From the NCBI RefSeq assembly GCF_900102215.1, contig NZ_FNBG01000022.1, positions 17,650-81,649 on the forward strand: DNA of 64,000 bases, written 5' to 3'. The notes below the pieces were generated by a model, which was not told where the DNA came from, did no database searches, and saw only the letters and a list, made by a program, of their open reading frames with translations. The stretch comes from Fontibacillus panacisegetis (lineage in GTDB: Bacteria; Bacillota; Bacilli; Paenibacillales; Paenibacillaceae). Of this stretch, positions 30,611 to 38,918 are shown one piece after another. The position numbers and the translations under genes were made by a program. Positions within the stretch are counted from its first letter, which is position 1. Every line of letters begins with the position of its first letter.

Positions 30611-30773
30611 GTATAAGCCACCTAGTTCGACTGGGGGCTACACTCGCAATCAACTAGTAGAACGGTATCTGTCAGGGCCTTACTTTTTGCAGCATAGCAG
30701 AGTGCTCTATCCTAGGATCGATAAGTATTATATAACCTAGCAAAACCCATTTTTTTGGAATTAATAGGATTAG

Positions 30774-30803
30774 TTTACTTTTTTAATCTTTTTACGATAT
30801 AAT
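30774..30803 (+). promoter_or_regulatory. Probable promoter of the small membrane protein gene
   Basis: TTTACT at 30774 and TATAAT at 30798 are separated by 18 bases, 31 bases before the ATG at 30834. Confidence 0.5.
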
Positions 30804-30833
30804 TTGTTTAATCTATATAAGGAGGGGAGTGTA

Positions 30834-31130
30834 ATGGAAAAACGAACGCTGTCACTGTTGAGTATTTTTCTACCGCTTTCTTCGATTTTTTGGGACCCAT
30901 TTTATCAATCTGGGAATAATGAAATAAAATTAGGAGTTCCTTTTAATTTTTTTACGTACTATACTTATCACAATTTAGAAGCTCCAGTTAACCATATCCT
31001 TTTTCTAAAACACTTTTTCACTTCATTTTCATTTAGGGCAGACATCTATATAGTCAATATATTTGTTACGTATTTTTTACTCACCTTATTAGTTAAATTT
31101 TATAACCGCCTTAAATCCCGTTCTGCATGA
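30834..31130 (+). CDS. Small hypothetical membrane protein
   Basis: A 98-residue protein with a hydrophobic N-terminal segment (LSLLSIFLPLSSIFW, about 7-21) and a second helix near the C-terminus (YIVNIFVTYFLLTLLVKFY), ending in a basic tail. GGAGGGGAG precedes the ATG at 30834, which is preferred over an upstream in-frame start. It is more AT-rich than its neighbours and lies in a patch of decayed elements, which suggests acquired DNA. A promoter and a terminator bracket it, so it is probably expressed alone. I do not recognise the family. Confidence 0.6.
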   Translation: MEKRTLSLLSIFLPLSSIFWDPFYQSGNNEIKLGVPFNFFTYYTYHNLEAPVNHILFLKHFFTSFSFRADIYIVNIFVTYFLLTLLVKFYNRLKSRSA

Positions 31131-31170
31131 ACTGTAAATGGATATTTGTAATTATTAAGGAATTTAGAAG

Positions 31171-31213
31171 AAAAAACGATCACTTCTTGAATGAACAAGA
31201 GTGATCGTTTTTT
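31171..31213. terminator. Bidirectional terminator
   Basis: AAAAAACGATCACTTCTTG and CAAGAGTGATCGTTTTTT form a long hairpin with T-runs on both strands, between the convergent small membrane protein gene and the truncated secreted-protein gene. Confidence 0.85.
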
Positions 31214-31218
31214 AAAAT

Positions 31219-31755
31219 TTAGTAAAGTCTTAAACTACAATTCCACTCATCACTCATGGTTGCACCGATTGGGACGCCATTCCATTCAATACCTAATAAA
31301 TAATAGCCCAATACTTTAATTTTTGCTGTGTCATTATTGTAATTGGTTTTTGTGAAATTATATGAGGCATTATTTTGGACCCAAGTATATAGGTGTATAC
31401 CATCTAATTGGGATTTGATATTACTAAGACTCGTAAAATAAGGATCATCATTGCTATTAAAGGTATAACTATAATCGTATGAAACATTACAAGTAATAGT
31501 TACAGCAGTTCCCCCCCAGCCTGCATTCCCTGAACACCACCAGGTGTTCTGATGAGAATCATTATATGTCGCTTTCATCTTACTTTCTGAACTTGCCGGG
31601 ATAAGGATTTCTTTCGAAGTTTGTTTTTCAATTTCTATGTTTTCTTTAAATTCTTTAAGTACGTCTTCTAGCTCTTCAATATCAGTAACACTTGTTGTTA
31701 TTGGTATCTTCGTGTTGCCTTGAATTACTTCGACCCGCGATGTTAATATACCATA
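31219..31755 (-). pseudogene. 5'-truncated secreted-type protein gene
   Basis: An open frame of 178 codons with no ATG, GTG or TTG in its first third; the first ATG is at 31578. The N-terminal half is helical and acidic (SVTDIEELEDVLKEFKENIE); the C-terminal half is Tyr/Asn/Trp-rich with four cysteines (WWCSGNAGWGG, CNVSYDYSY, EWNCSLRLY), as in secreted beta-sandwich proteins. A stop codon at 31756-31758 replaces the expected signal-peptide coding region. Most likely the 5' end was lost by deletion. If translated from 31578 it would give 119 residues. The family is not recognised. Confidence 0.55.
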
Positions 31756-32057
31756 TTATTCAATATTTGCTAAATAATATTTTATAAGTTTGATATAATC
31801 CATATACTCTTAAATTTATCGATCACTGACCTTCAGAAGACAAGAACTACAAACAAATCACGATGAAAGAACTGTTTGACCCGTTTACGGCGGAGTCAGT
31901 AAAAAAGAGCAAATAAAAGTTCCACTTTAAGAGTGGCCTGAGATACCTCGGGGTTGGCAGACATTCAGTGGCCCTTGAGGCGATTGCTTACACCATTCCC
32001 TTATAGGGCTGATTGAAGCCATCAGCAAACCCGATGGTTATGACTTTCACATTTATA
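31756..32057. other. Non-coding stretch with a possible gene remnant
   Basis: No intact gene. Between 31830 and 31916 (plus strand) a 28-codon frame bounded by stops reads protein-like (EDKNYKQITMKELFDPFTAE) and ends with a natural-looking basic tail and TAA, as if it were the 3' end of a lost gene. Small hairpins near 31920 and 32010 have no T-run. Nothing else is recognised. Confidence 0.35.
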
Positions 32058-32103
32058 TTGCATTCAAATTGTGTCATCTGTTATAGTATAAATATAACAG
32101 ATG
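32058..32103 (+). promoter_or_regulatory. Promoter with palindromic operator of the GntR/DUF1648 operon
   Basis: TTGCAT (32058) and TATAGT (32082) are spaced by 18 bases. The perfect inverted repeat CATCTGTTATA, a seven-base spacer and TATAACAGATG (32075-32103) covers the -10 element. This is the arrangement expected for autorepression by the GntR protein encoded just downstream. Confidence 0.75.
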
Positions 32104-32122
32104 GCACAACGAGGTGAAATTA

Positions 32123-32521
32123 ATGATCATAGAGCTCGATATGCAATCAGACGTTCCAATATATACACAACTGGTTAATGGAATTATTGAAGGCATCGCC
32201 AGCGGAAAGCTTCAGTTGGGCGAACCGTTGCCATCAGTACGTGGTCTTGCATCCGATATCGGAGTGAACCTCCATACGGTTAATAAAGCATATACACTAT
32301 TAAAACAGGACGGCTACATTCAAGTTCATCGTCAAAAAGGTGTTGTAGTTCATCCTGACGGTATGCCGCAAGTAAATGAGGAGTTTTTGGATAAGCAGCG
32401 TGCGGAGCTTAAACCGATCATTGCAGAATCCATTTGCAGAGGAATGAGCAAGGAACAGCTTCTCGAAATCGTGGAGAATATTTACGGAGAGATTACTCTT
32501 GGAAGAAAGGAGAATCATTAA
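32123..32521 (+). CDS. GntR-family transcriptional regulator (YtrA subfamily)
   Basis: A 132-residue regulator with an N-terminal winged helix (PIYTQLVNGIIEGIASGKLQ, GEPLPSVRGLASDIGVN, TVNKAYTLLKQDGYIQVHR) and only a short C-terminal dimerisation segment, typical of the YtrA subgroup. Such regulators repress membrane-protein or ABC-transporter operons and respond to envelope stress or small ligands. The ATG at 32123 is eight bases after GAGG. A perfect palindrome overlaps its promoter. Its stop overlaps the next gene's ATG by one base. Confidence 0.92.
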   Translation: MIIELDMQSDVPIYTQLVNGIIEGIASGKLQLGEPLPSVRGLASDIGVNLHTVNKAYTLLKQDGYIQVHRQKGVVVHPDGMPQVNEEFLDKQRAELKPIIAESICRGMSKEQLLEIVENIYGEITLGRKENH

Positions 32522-33630
32522 TGCAGCTATTATCTATTTTGTTATTAGCTTTAATTTATGTACCGATTCTAGTTTCCATGTCGTTCATGCCTTATTTAAC
32601 AAGAAAAACGATCAGCTTCGGCATCACGGTCAGCGAAGAAAACTACAACAGCAATCAGCTGCGCCAAATGCGCAAGCAATATGCTTCCATTAGTTTGGTG
32701 ATTTACTCTGCTCTGTTAATTATATGTATTTCCCTCATATACAGTATGAAGGGCATGAATGATGAATCTCAAAGCACGATCATAGGAATATCTCTGTGCG
32801 GAATGATCATCGCATCTATCATCATGAACCTTATCTTTCACTTTAAAATGAAAAAACTAAGTATATCTCTTCCTTCAAATTCCGCAAAAAAATCAGTACT
32901 TGCGATTGACACAAGCTTTCGTCAAAAGAACCTCATTCTCTCTAACAAATGGTTCATTATCCATGGTGTAGTTATTGTTATCGGGGCGATTCTTGTGCTC
33001 ATGAACTACGATAAAATTCCAAATACCATCCCTATGAAATTTGATTTTCAAGGAAATGTAACCAACTCAGCAGATAAATCATATCGTACCGTACTTTTTC
33101 CAACGATTACGCAAATCGTGATGATGCTTTTGTTTATCTTTGTAAACTGGAGCATTCAAAAAAGTAAACAGCAAATCGATGCAGCTCATCCAGAGCGCTC
33201 CATTTCACAAAACACTTTGTTCCGTCGCAGATGGTCGATGTTCACTGTACTGTCTGGCCTGGCTGTCATTGTACTCTTTTCTTTTATCCAATTAAACATG
33301 ATTTACTCGCTTGACGCTGACGTAATGATATTTGTGAGTATGTCCATTCCGGCTTTCATCGTTTTGTTCGCGGTCATCTTGTCCTTTACAACAGGTCAGG
33401 GAGGCAGTCGAATCGGTGAATCATCTTCCTCAAATGCGCAGCCATTCAAAGATGATATGTACTGGAAGCTTGGGAGCATATATTATAATCCGCAAGACCC
33501 TTCTATTTTTGTTGAAAAAAGAGTTGGTATCGGCTGGACCGTAAATTTTGGACATCCGGCAGGGAGTCTCTTCTTATTGGGGATTATCGCTCTTATTGTC
33601 GCAGTATCTTTTATTACTGGTGTGAATTAA
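32521..33630 (+). CDS. DUF1648 / DUF5808 domain integral membrane protein
   Basis: A membrane protein of 369 residues with about eight helices. A DUF1648 block (MNYDKIPNTIPMKFDFQGN) lies mid-protein and a DUF5808-like block (WKLGSIYYNPQDPSIFVEKR) near the C-terminus. The ATG at 32521 shares a base with the GntR stop codon and is preceded by AAAGGAG. The pairing of a YtrA-type GntR with a DUF1648 protein recurs in Bacillota and suggests a membrane stress or peptide-sensing function; none is proven. The next gene follows after 22 bases. Confidence 0.85.
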   Translation: MQLLSILLLALIYVPILVSMSFMPYLTRKTISFGITVSEENYNSNQLRQMRKQYASISLVIYSALLIICISLIYSMKGMNDESQSTIIGISLCGMIIASIIMNLIFHFKMKKLSISLPSNSAKKSVLAIDTSFRQKNLILSNKWFIIHGVVIVIGAILVLMNYDKIPNTIPMKFDFQGNVTNSADKSYRTVLFPTITQIVMMLLFIFVNWSIQKSKQQIDAAHPERSISQNTLFRRRWSMFTVLSGLAVIVLFSFIQLNMIYSLDADVMIFVSMSIPAFIVLFAVILSFTTGQGGSRIGESSSSNAQPFKDDMYWKLGSIYYNPQDPSIFVEKRVGIGWTVNFGHPAGSLFLLGIIALIVAVSFITGVN

Positions 33631-33652
33631 TTTTTTCAGGGAGGCTTATACC

Positions 33653-35266
33653 ATGACTAAAAAAAGAAAAATGACCTTACTATCAGCTTCAGCTGCCGTT
33701 CTTTCCCTTAATCTGCTGCTATCCTCTACTCCTGCAATGGCGTTATCTCAGAGTCAGAGCGGAACCTCATTAGCACCGATTAGAGAAACCGCCAAATCCA
33801 TAGGTGCAGAGATCAAATGGAATCCATCGACTCGTACCATCACGATCACAAAAGATAACCATGTCCTTATTTTGAAGATTGGTGACAAGAACGCTACTCT
33901 GGACGGCAAAAGTGTAACATTAGATCAGCCCGTTCGTCTCGTGTCCGGCAATGCACTTGTAAGTGCGGAATTCATCAAAAAAACCTTCGGCGAAGCTCAA
34001 GCCTCAAGCGATCCTGCTGACCTGTTCCTAGCAGAGCTGCAATCCGGCAACGGAGACAAAGCGGCCAGGTACATCAGTGAGTCTTTAGCTCAATCCATAC
34101 CAGCGCCAGTGCTTGGTCAGGTCTGGAACAATTATTCAACTCTTTTTGGCAAAAATCAGAAGCAGACAGGAAAAACAGAATACACGACTGCGGTCCACAG
34201 AAATGTAAAATATACTTTTACGGCTGATACTCTGCCTTTTGAAGTAACGCTGCGCCTTAACCTTGACGGAAAAATCGATGATCTTTTCATCACAACAGCC
34301 TCTGTCTCGACATACCAAAAACCTGATTATGATCATGCAGCTGCATATACCGAAAAAGAAGTCACTGTAGGAGAAGGTAAATATGCGCTTCCCGGAACGC
34401 TGACTTTACCTAAGGGAGATGGCCCATTTCCTGCTGTAGTGCTTATCCATGGGTCTGGTACCCATGATCGCGACTCTTCAATTGGCGGAGGCAAGCTATT
34501 CCGCGATTTAGCTGTAGGTCTCGCTTCTCAAGGCATAGCAGTATTGCGTTATGACAAGATCACTTATGAACATACATTTAAAGTATCGGCAGAACCTAAA
34601 TTTACACTCAAAAGAGAAAGCGTAGATGATGCCCTTCTTGCAGTTCAGCTGTTGCAGGGCAATGATGCTATTGATCCAGCACGTATCTTCGTTGCCGGTC
34701 ATAGCCAAGGCGGTTTCGTAATGCCACTAATTGTAGATAACGATAAGGACCACTCTATCGCGGGTACTATATTGCTGTCTGCTCCAAGCTCCAAGTTCAC
34801 TACAGTTCTGATTGAACAGCAAGAAGAATTAGTTAATCGGGTTAAGAAGTTAGGCTTGGATTCAACTCCGTACGAGCAGCAGGCTGCTCAATGGACTACG
34901 CTCGCTAGTATTGTAGATGATCCAAAATATACGGTAGACAACCTCCCTAGCCAATTCCCGCTTCAACCAGCATACTGGTGGTTCGAGCAGAAAAATTATG
35001 TTCCAGCCGATCTGGCCAAAAAGCAGACCTTGCCAGTTCTTATCCTGCAAGGTGAAAACGACTGGCAAGTTACTATGGAACAATATAAAGGCTGGCAAAA
35101 AGCGCTGGCTGACCACAAGAACGTCGAATTCAAATCATACCCTAAGGTAAATCATACCTTGGCAGCTTACGATGGAGTTTCCATCGGATCGGAATACTAC
35201 CAGCCTTATAATGTCTCAAAAGAAGTCATTGATGATATCGCCAATTGGATCAAAAAGGCAAACTAA
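33653..35266 (+). CDS. Secreted alpha/beta hydrolase with copper-amine-oxidase-N-like domain
   Basis: A 537-residue exported protein. A signal peptide (about 1-30, ending TPAMALS) is followed by a copper-amine-oxidase-N-like module (AKSIGAEIKWNPSTRTITIT), a DUF3887-like middle domain (about 120-230), and a C-terminal alpha/beta hydrolase. The latter shows the oxyanion strand AVVLIHGSGTHDRD, nucleophile Ser in FVAGHSQGGFVM, Asp in LILQGENDWQV and His in YPKVNHTL. It is likely an extracellular esterase or acyltransferase. It sits 22 bases after the DUF1648 gene and may be under the same GntR control. A strong terminator follows. Confidence 0.9.
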   Translation: MTKKRKMTLLSASAAVLSLNLLLSSTPAMALSQSQSGTSLAPIRETAKSIGAEIKWNPSTRTITITKDNHVLILKIGDKNATLDGKSVTLDQPVRLVSGNALVSAEFIKKTFGEAQASSDPADLFLAELQSGNGDKAARYISESLAQSIPAPVLGQVWNNYSTLFGKNQKQTGKTEYTTAVHRNVKYTFTADTLPFEVTLRLNLDGKIDDLFITTASVSTYQKPDYDHAAAYTEKEVTVGEGKYALPGTLTLPKGDGPFPAVVLIHGSGTHDRDSSIGGGKLFRDLAVGLASQGIAVLRYDKITYEHTFKVSAEPKFTLKRESVDDALLAVQLLQGNDAIDPARIFVAGHSQGGFVMPLIVDNDKDHSIAGTILLSAPSSKFTTVLIEQQEELVNRVKKLGLDSTPYEQQAAQWTTLASIVDDPKYTVDNLPSQFPLQPAYWWFEQKNYVPADLAKKQTLPVLILQGENDWQVTMEQYKGWQKALADHKNVEFKSYPKVNHTLAAYDGVSIGSEYYQPYNVSKEVIDDIANWIKKAN

Positions 35267-35271
35267 CAATA

Positions 35272-35311
35272 AAGGCGTTCTCCAGTATTGTCATGCTGGA
35301 GAACGCCTTTT
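35272..35311 (+). terminator. Terminator after the secreted hydrolase gene
   Basis: AAGGCGTTCTCCAG and CTGGAGAACGCCTT form a perfect 14-bp stem with a ten-base loop, followed by T residues. Confidence 0.85.
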
Positions 35312-35348
35312 CATATGATGAAATAATTATTGCATCTCACATTTCAAA

Positions 35349-36095
35349 TTATGAATTAATCATCATCCCCATATCCTTAGCAGCATCAATCAGGATCGGG
35401 CCAAATTCCTGCAAAGTAAGCGGTGATAAACGACTGACAGGACCTGATACGGACAGAGCAGCCGCGATTTTGCCGGATCTGCCGAAGATTGGTGCAGATA
35501 CTGCTGCCGCTCCCGGTTCTCTCTCTTCATAGCTGGTAGCATATCCAATCCTGCGAATCTCCTGCAATTGAGCCACATAAGCAGTTTTGTCTATAGCAGT
35601 TGGCCAGTCAGGACCTTCCAGCAGGCTCTGGATCACAGAGTCATCAGCATAAGCAACAAGCACCTTGCTGGATGCCCCGACATATAGCGGAAGTCTGGCA
35701 CCGATAGGCGCGACACGGCGAATCGCCTGATTGCTCTGTACCGCCTGAATCCTCAATCGATCCGTCCCATTTCTTAAATATAGGCTAACCGTCTCGCCAA
35801 GACGATCACGCAGACGCTCCATCTGAGGCAGGAGCAATGTTGCCGGATCATCATTTTGTGATAAATGTGCTGACAACTCCCATATTTTTAAGCCCAGTCG
35901 ATATTTCTCCGTAGCCTGATCCCGGGTTACAAACCCCTTCTCTTCCAACGTGGTCAGAAGACGATGCACGGTACTCTTATGCAGCCCAATCTCCCCTGCG
36001 ATTTCTGTCAGTGCAAGATCACTGCCTCTAGTAAAACACATCAATATATCTAGCGCCCTCTCTACAGCGCGTACCGTTAACTTCCGGTCCTCCAT
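35349..36095 (-). CDS. IclR-family transcriptional regulator
   Basis: A 248-residue regulator with an N-terminal winged helix (RALDILMCFTRGSDLALTEI, GLHKSTVHRLLTTLEEKGFV) and the IclR effector-binding domain (GETVSLYLRNGTDRLRIQAV, IGYATSYEEREPGAAAVSAP). IclR proteins control catabolic operons in response to small organic acids. The nearest catabolic operon is the microcompartment locus beginning at 38919, but its promoters are about 19 kb away, so a link is only speculative. GAGAGG precedes the ATG. Confidence 0.92.
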   Translation of the reverse strand: MEDRKLTVRAVERALDILMCFTRGSDLALTEIAGEIGLHKSTVHRLLTTLEEKGFVTRDQATEKYRLGLKIWELSAHLSQNDDPATLLLPQMERLRDRLGETVSLYLRNGTDRLRIQAVQSNQAIRRVAPIGARLPLYVGASSKVLVAYADDSVIQSLLEGPDWPTAIDKTAYVAQLQEIRRIGYATSYEEREPGAAAVSAPIFGRSGKIAAALSVSGPVSRLSPLTLQEFGPILIDAAKDMGMMINS

Positions 36096-36293
36096 CGCGG
36101 ATTCACCTCTCTTAGAGTTTCACTACATGAAACACTGTTACATAAATTATATGAAAAAGGTGTATTCCCGTCAATCCAACCAAGCCAATGGAGCCTATCT
36201 CCATTGACATTATGATGGGGTAGCCGTACGATATTTTTATACATTCGCTTTTTTTCGACATAATTTGGTATTTTTTTCATCTACAGTCAATTC

Positions 36294-36408
36294 GTTAAAA
36301 AGTCGGTTGTTTTGTGTACGTGAGTACCGGAAGGCCCGGCTGAATTCAAGATTCGATGTCGAGTTTACTTCTACGCTTTACTTCGTGATCAAAAGCTGAC
36401 TTTTTAAC
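36294..36408. repeat. Intergenic element with terminal inverted repeats
   Basis: A 115-base element bounded by GTTAAAAAGTC and its exact inverse GACTTTTTAAC, with further imperfect pairing inside. It ends 27 bases before the ATG of the next gene. I recall similar intergenic elements from Paenibacillus genomes, so it may be a repeat family, a MITE or a structured RNA. No second copy occurs in this window. The remaining bases from 36096 to 36293 show no gene. Confidence 0.55.
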
Positions 36409-36435
36409 AACATCTAATAGTTAGGAGGAAAGAAC

Positions 36436-37461
36436 ATGAGCCATGGCAGTCAAACCGACCTCCCCCTGACACCCAGCTTGAGCGAACCCGAGACCAGCGG
36501 ATTCGGAGTCAGACGCATCAGCTTTAAGCACGTGATCGTGGCTCTCCTGCTATCGATCCTGTTCTTTCTATTATTTTGTTTCGTCTCGCTGCATGGCTAT
36601 ATCGCATGGGTGTTGTCAAATCCAAAGGTAGCTCCTCTTTATTCCAATCCGAAGCTATCCAAAAATTTATCATATGAGGATGTTTCCTTTCCAGCAGCCG
36701 ATGGAAGTCGAATGATGCAAGGATGGTATATTCCCGTGGAAGGCTCTAGTAAAACCATCGTCTTCAGCCATGGATATGGAGCAAATCGCGAGGAAACATG
36801 GATTCCGATGTACGATCTAGCCCATTTTGCTCATAAATTGGACTTTAATGTGCTTATGTTTGACTACGGATTCGCCGTCCAGGATAGTAATAAGGAAGTT
36901 GCTACTGGCGGTAAAAAGGAAGCCCAACAATTGCTGGGTGCTATCTCATTAGCCAAACAGCGAGGTGGTCAACAGATTATCGTATGGGGCTTTTCCATGG
37001 GCGCAGGCACCGCACTACAAGCGGCTCTAACTAGTGAAGATATCGACGGAATGATTCTGGACAGCACCTTCCTGCTTGAGCCTGACACGATGTATCATAA
37101 CATTCATCAGCATATAGATTTACCACGGCATCCTTCGCTCGAAATTATTAGTCTGCTGCTTCCGGCACTTAACGGCACCAGTCTGCGACAAATTCCGTAT
37201 CCTCAGGTCAAATCCAAGGACTATCCATTCCCGACACTCTTTATACACGGGACGGAGGATGAGAAAGCACCTTACCCTATCGCAGAAAAGCTGGCGGCTA
37301 ACCAGAGTAATCCTGCTTCTGATGTATGGATTGTCGAAGGCTCACATCATGAATTAATTTTCCGCGAGCACCCGAAAGAATATTTGCGTAAAATATCTAC
37401 TTTCCTTAGCCGCGTAGGACAGTCCAATCCAGGCAGTACTTCAGGGTCCGATTCGAAATAG
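36436..37461 (+). CDS. Membrane-anchored alpha/beta hydrolase
   Basis: A 341-residue protein with one N-terminal helix (VALLLSILFFLLFCFVSLHG, about 34-53) and an alpha/beta hydrolase domain outside it. Seen: the oxyanion segment VFSHGYGANREETW, nucleophile elbow WGFSMGAGTALQAA, catalytic Asp in FIHGTEDEKAPYPIA and His in EGSHHELIF. It resembles YqkD-type bacillar hydrolases. A Ser/Gly tail ends the chain. TTAGGAGG precedes the ATG. Substrate unknown. Confidence 0.88.
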   Translation: MSHGSQTDLPLTPSLSEPETSGFGVRRISFKHVIVALLLSILFFLLFCFVSLHGYIAWVLSNPKVAPLYSNPKLSKNLSYEDVSFPAADGSRMMQGWYIPVEGSSKTIVFSHGYGANREETWIPMYDLAHFAHKLDFNVLMFDYGFAVQDSNKEVATGGKKEAQQLLGAISLAKQRGGQQIIVWGFSMGAGTALQAALTSEDIDGMILDSTFLLEPDTMYHNIHQHIDLPRHPSLEIISLLLPALNGTSLRQIPYPQVKSKDYPFPTLFIHGTEDEKAPYPIAEKLAANQSNPASDVWIVEGSHHELIFREHPKEYLRKISTFLSRVGQSNPGSTSGSDSK

Positions 37462-37526
37462 CATAGGACAACCATTCCTCAGAATAAATTCTTTATATAG
37501 ACAATAATTAGAGGAGGCTATCCCCG

Positions 37527-38840
37527 ATGCTATTTGTTTACGGGCCTTATTTGCCTGTGCGCATTTTAGAAGAGATTCGTTTTTGGAAAGGACAAGAGAA
37601 AGAGCATACTGATGTTATTCAAGCTATTGTCCCGGGACTGGAGCCAAATTACGTAAAGCTTCTAAATGAATGGAAAAAAGTATTTGCCGAAACAGAAGAG
37701 GCGGCTAATCGTCTTCTTCAATATGGTCTTTCCTCAAAACAAGCCGTAACCAATCCAAAATTCATTGCAGAAACTGAACGAGTTTTACAGGCTTCAGCTA
37801 AACAGTCCAGAGAATTCGTCAAGCAGCTCTACTATATCCTTGATCAGAGCGCCGCTGTCAAATCCCTGCCGATTGCAAAAACCGTCCTGCTTCACATTAT
37901 CCGCGAATCAGAATATTTCCTCGGAGTGCTCGAGACGCTTGAACGTCCAGGAGCCATCGCGGATTGTGCTGCTGGAAAACATCACATGATAGATCCATAT
38001 CAGCCCGATGAATTCGTTCCCATCCCTATCGGTAGACAACCCTCTGATTACGATACCCCGTTCGACAAAGCTTCGCCTGAGGAAATCTCCGAGATCCAGG
38101 CAGAACTAGATCAAGACCATCGCAAAGAAAAACAGCCCGCTTTAGCCGCACCAAAGGACATGGCACCAAACGATGCTGCCCCATCTGCTACCGATCCAAG
38201 AGTACCTAACCAGCCTGTACCGATCGGGGGACACACTCTGCCTCCACTTCCCTATCCGTATAACGCCCTCGAACCCTATATTGATGAAAAAACGATGCGC
38301 ATCCACCACGACAAGCATCATAAATCTTATGTAGACGGTCTTAATACAGCTGAGAAAAAGCTTCAGGAAGCCCGAAAGTCTGGCAATTTTGATCTTGTGA
38401 AGCATTGGGAGCGAGAGCTGGCATTTAATGGTGCAGGCCACTATCTGCATACGATCTTCTGGGATATTATGAGTCCAAATGGTGGTGGAAAGCCTGATGG
38501 TGAGCTGCTGGAGCAAATTAAACGTGACTTTGGCAGCTACGATGCCTTCCACAAGCAATTTTCTAATGCAGCAGAAAAAGTGGAAGGCGGCGGCTGGGCG
38601 ATTCTTGTATGGAGCCCTCGAAGCCAGCGGCTTGAAATTCTCACTGCAGAGAAGCATCAGAACCTGTCCCAATGGGATATCGTCCCTCTTTTACCGCTGG
38701 ATGTGTGGGAACACGCCTACTATTTGAAGCATCAGAACAACCGCAAGGACTACATCTCGGATTGGTGGAATGTCGTTTATTGGCCTGCTGTCGCAGAGCG
38801 TTACAACCAAGCCAAAAAATTAAAATGGCATCCGTATTAA
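37527..38840 (+). CDS. DUF2935 - Fe/Mn superoxide dismutase fusion
   Basis: A 437-residue protein. The N-terminal 130 residues form a DUF2935-type helical domain (EIRFWKGQEKEHTDVIQAI) with HxxE-like metal-binding helices. A Pro/Ala-rich linker (about 195-230) leads to a full Fe/Mn superoxide dismutase: PYPYNALEPYIDEKTMRIHH, HHDKHHKSYVDGL, the second His in GAGHYLHTIFWDIM, and Asp/His in LPLDVWEHAYYLKHQ. All four metal ligands are present. No signal peptide is seen. It converts superoxide to peroxide and oxygen; the N-terminal domain may bind metal or target the protein. GAGGAGG precedes the ATG. It is similar in layout to the large SodF-type proteins of bacilli. Confidence 0.9.
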   Translation: MLFVYGPYLPVRILEEIRFWKGQEKEHTDVIQAIVPGLEPNYVKLLNEWKKVFAETEEAANRLLQYGLSSKQAVTNPKFIAETERVLQASAKQSREFVKQLYYILDQSAAVKSLPIAKTVLLHIIRESEYFLGVLETLERPGAIADCAAGKHHMIDPYQPDEFVPIPIGRQPSDYDTPFDKASPEEISEIQAELDQDHRKEKQPALAAPKDMAPNDAAPSATDPRVPNQPVPIGGHTLPPLPYPYNALEPYIDEKTMRIHHDKHHKSYVDGLNTAEKKLQEARKSGNFDLVKHWERELAFNGAGHYLHTIFWDIMSPNGGGKPDGELLEQIKRDFGSYDAFHKQFSNAAEKVEGGGWAILVWSPRSQRLEILTAEKHQNLSQWDIVPLLPLDVWEHAYYLKHQNNRKDYISDWWNVVYWPAVAERYNQAKKLKWHPY

Positions 38841-38857
38841 AACTGGCTGTGTGTTAC

Positions 38858-38918
38858 AAAAAAAAGCTCGTCTTGCGCTCATTGATCATCTTCACAATGC
38901 GTGCAGGGCGAGTCTTTC
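38858..38918. terminator. Terminator at the end of the microcompartment operon (bidirectional)
   Basis: Arms CTCGTCTTGCGC (38867-38878) and a partly complementary segment ending GGGCGAG (38912) flank a loop. On the minus strand eight T follow (38858-38865), ending the large leftward operon; on the plus strand TCTTTCTT follows, serving the dismutase gene. Confidence 0.7.

Noticed and set aside
30369..30653. An independent small gene opposite the acnA 3' region
   Set aside because: Its C-terminal two thirds match a group II intron maturase end and its N-terminal third is the reverse of a terminator hairpin; treated as an intron remnant.
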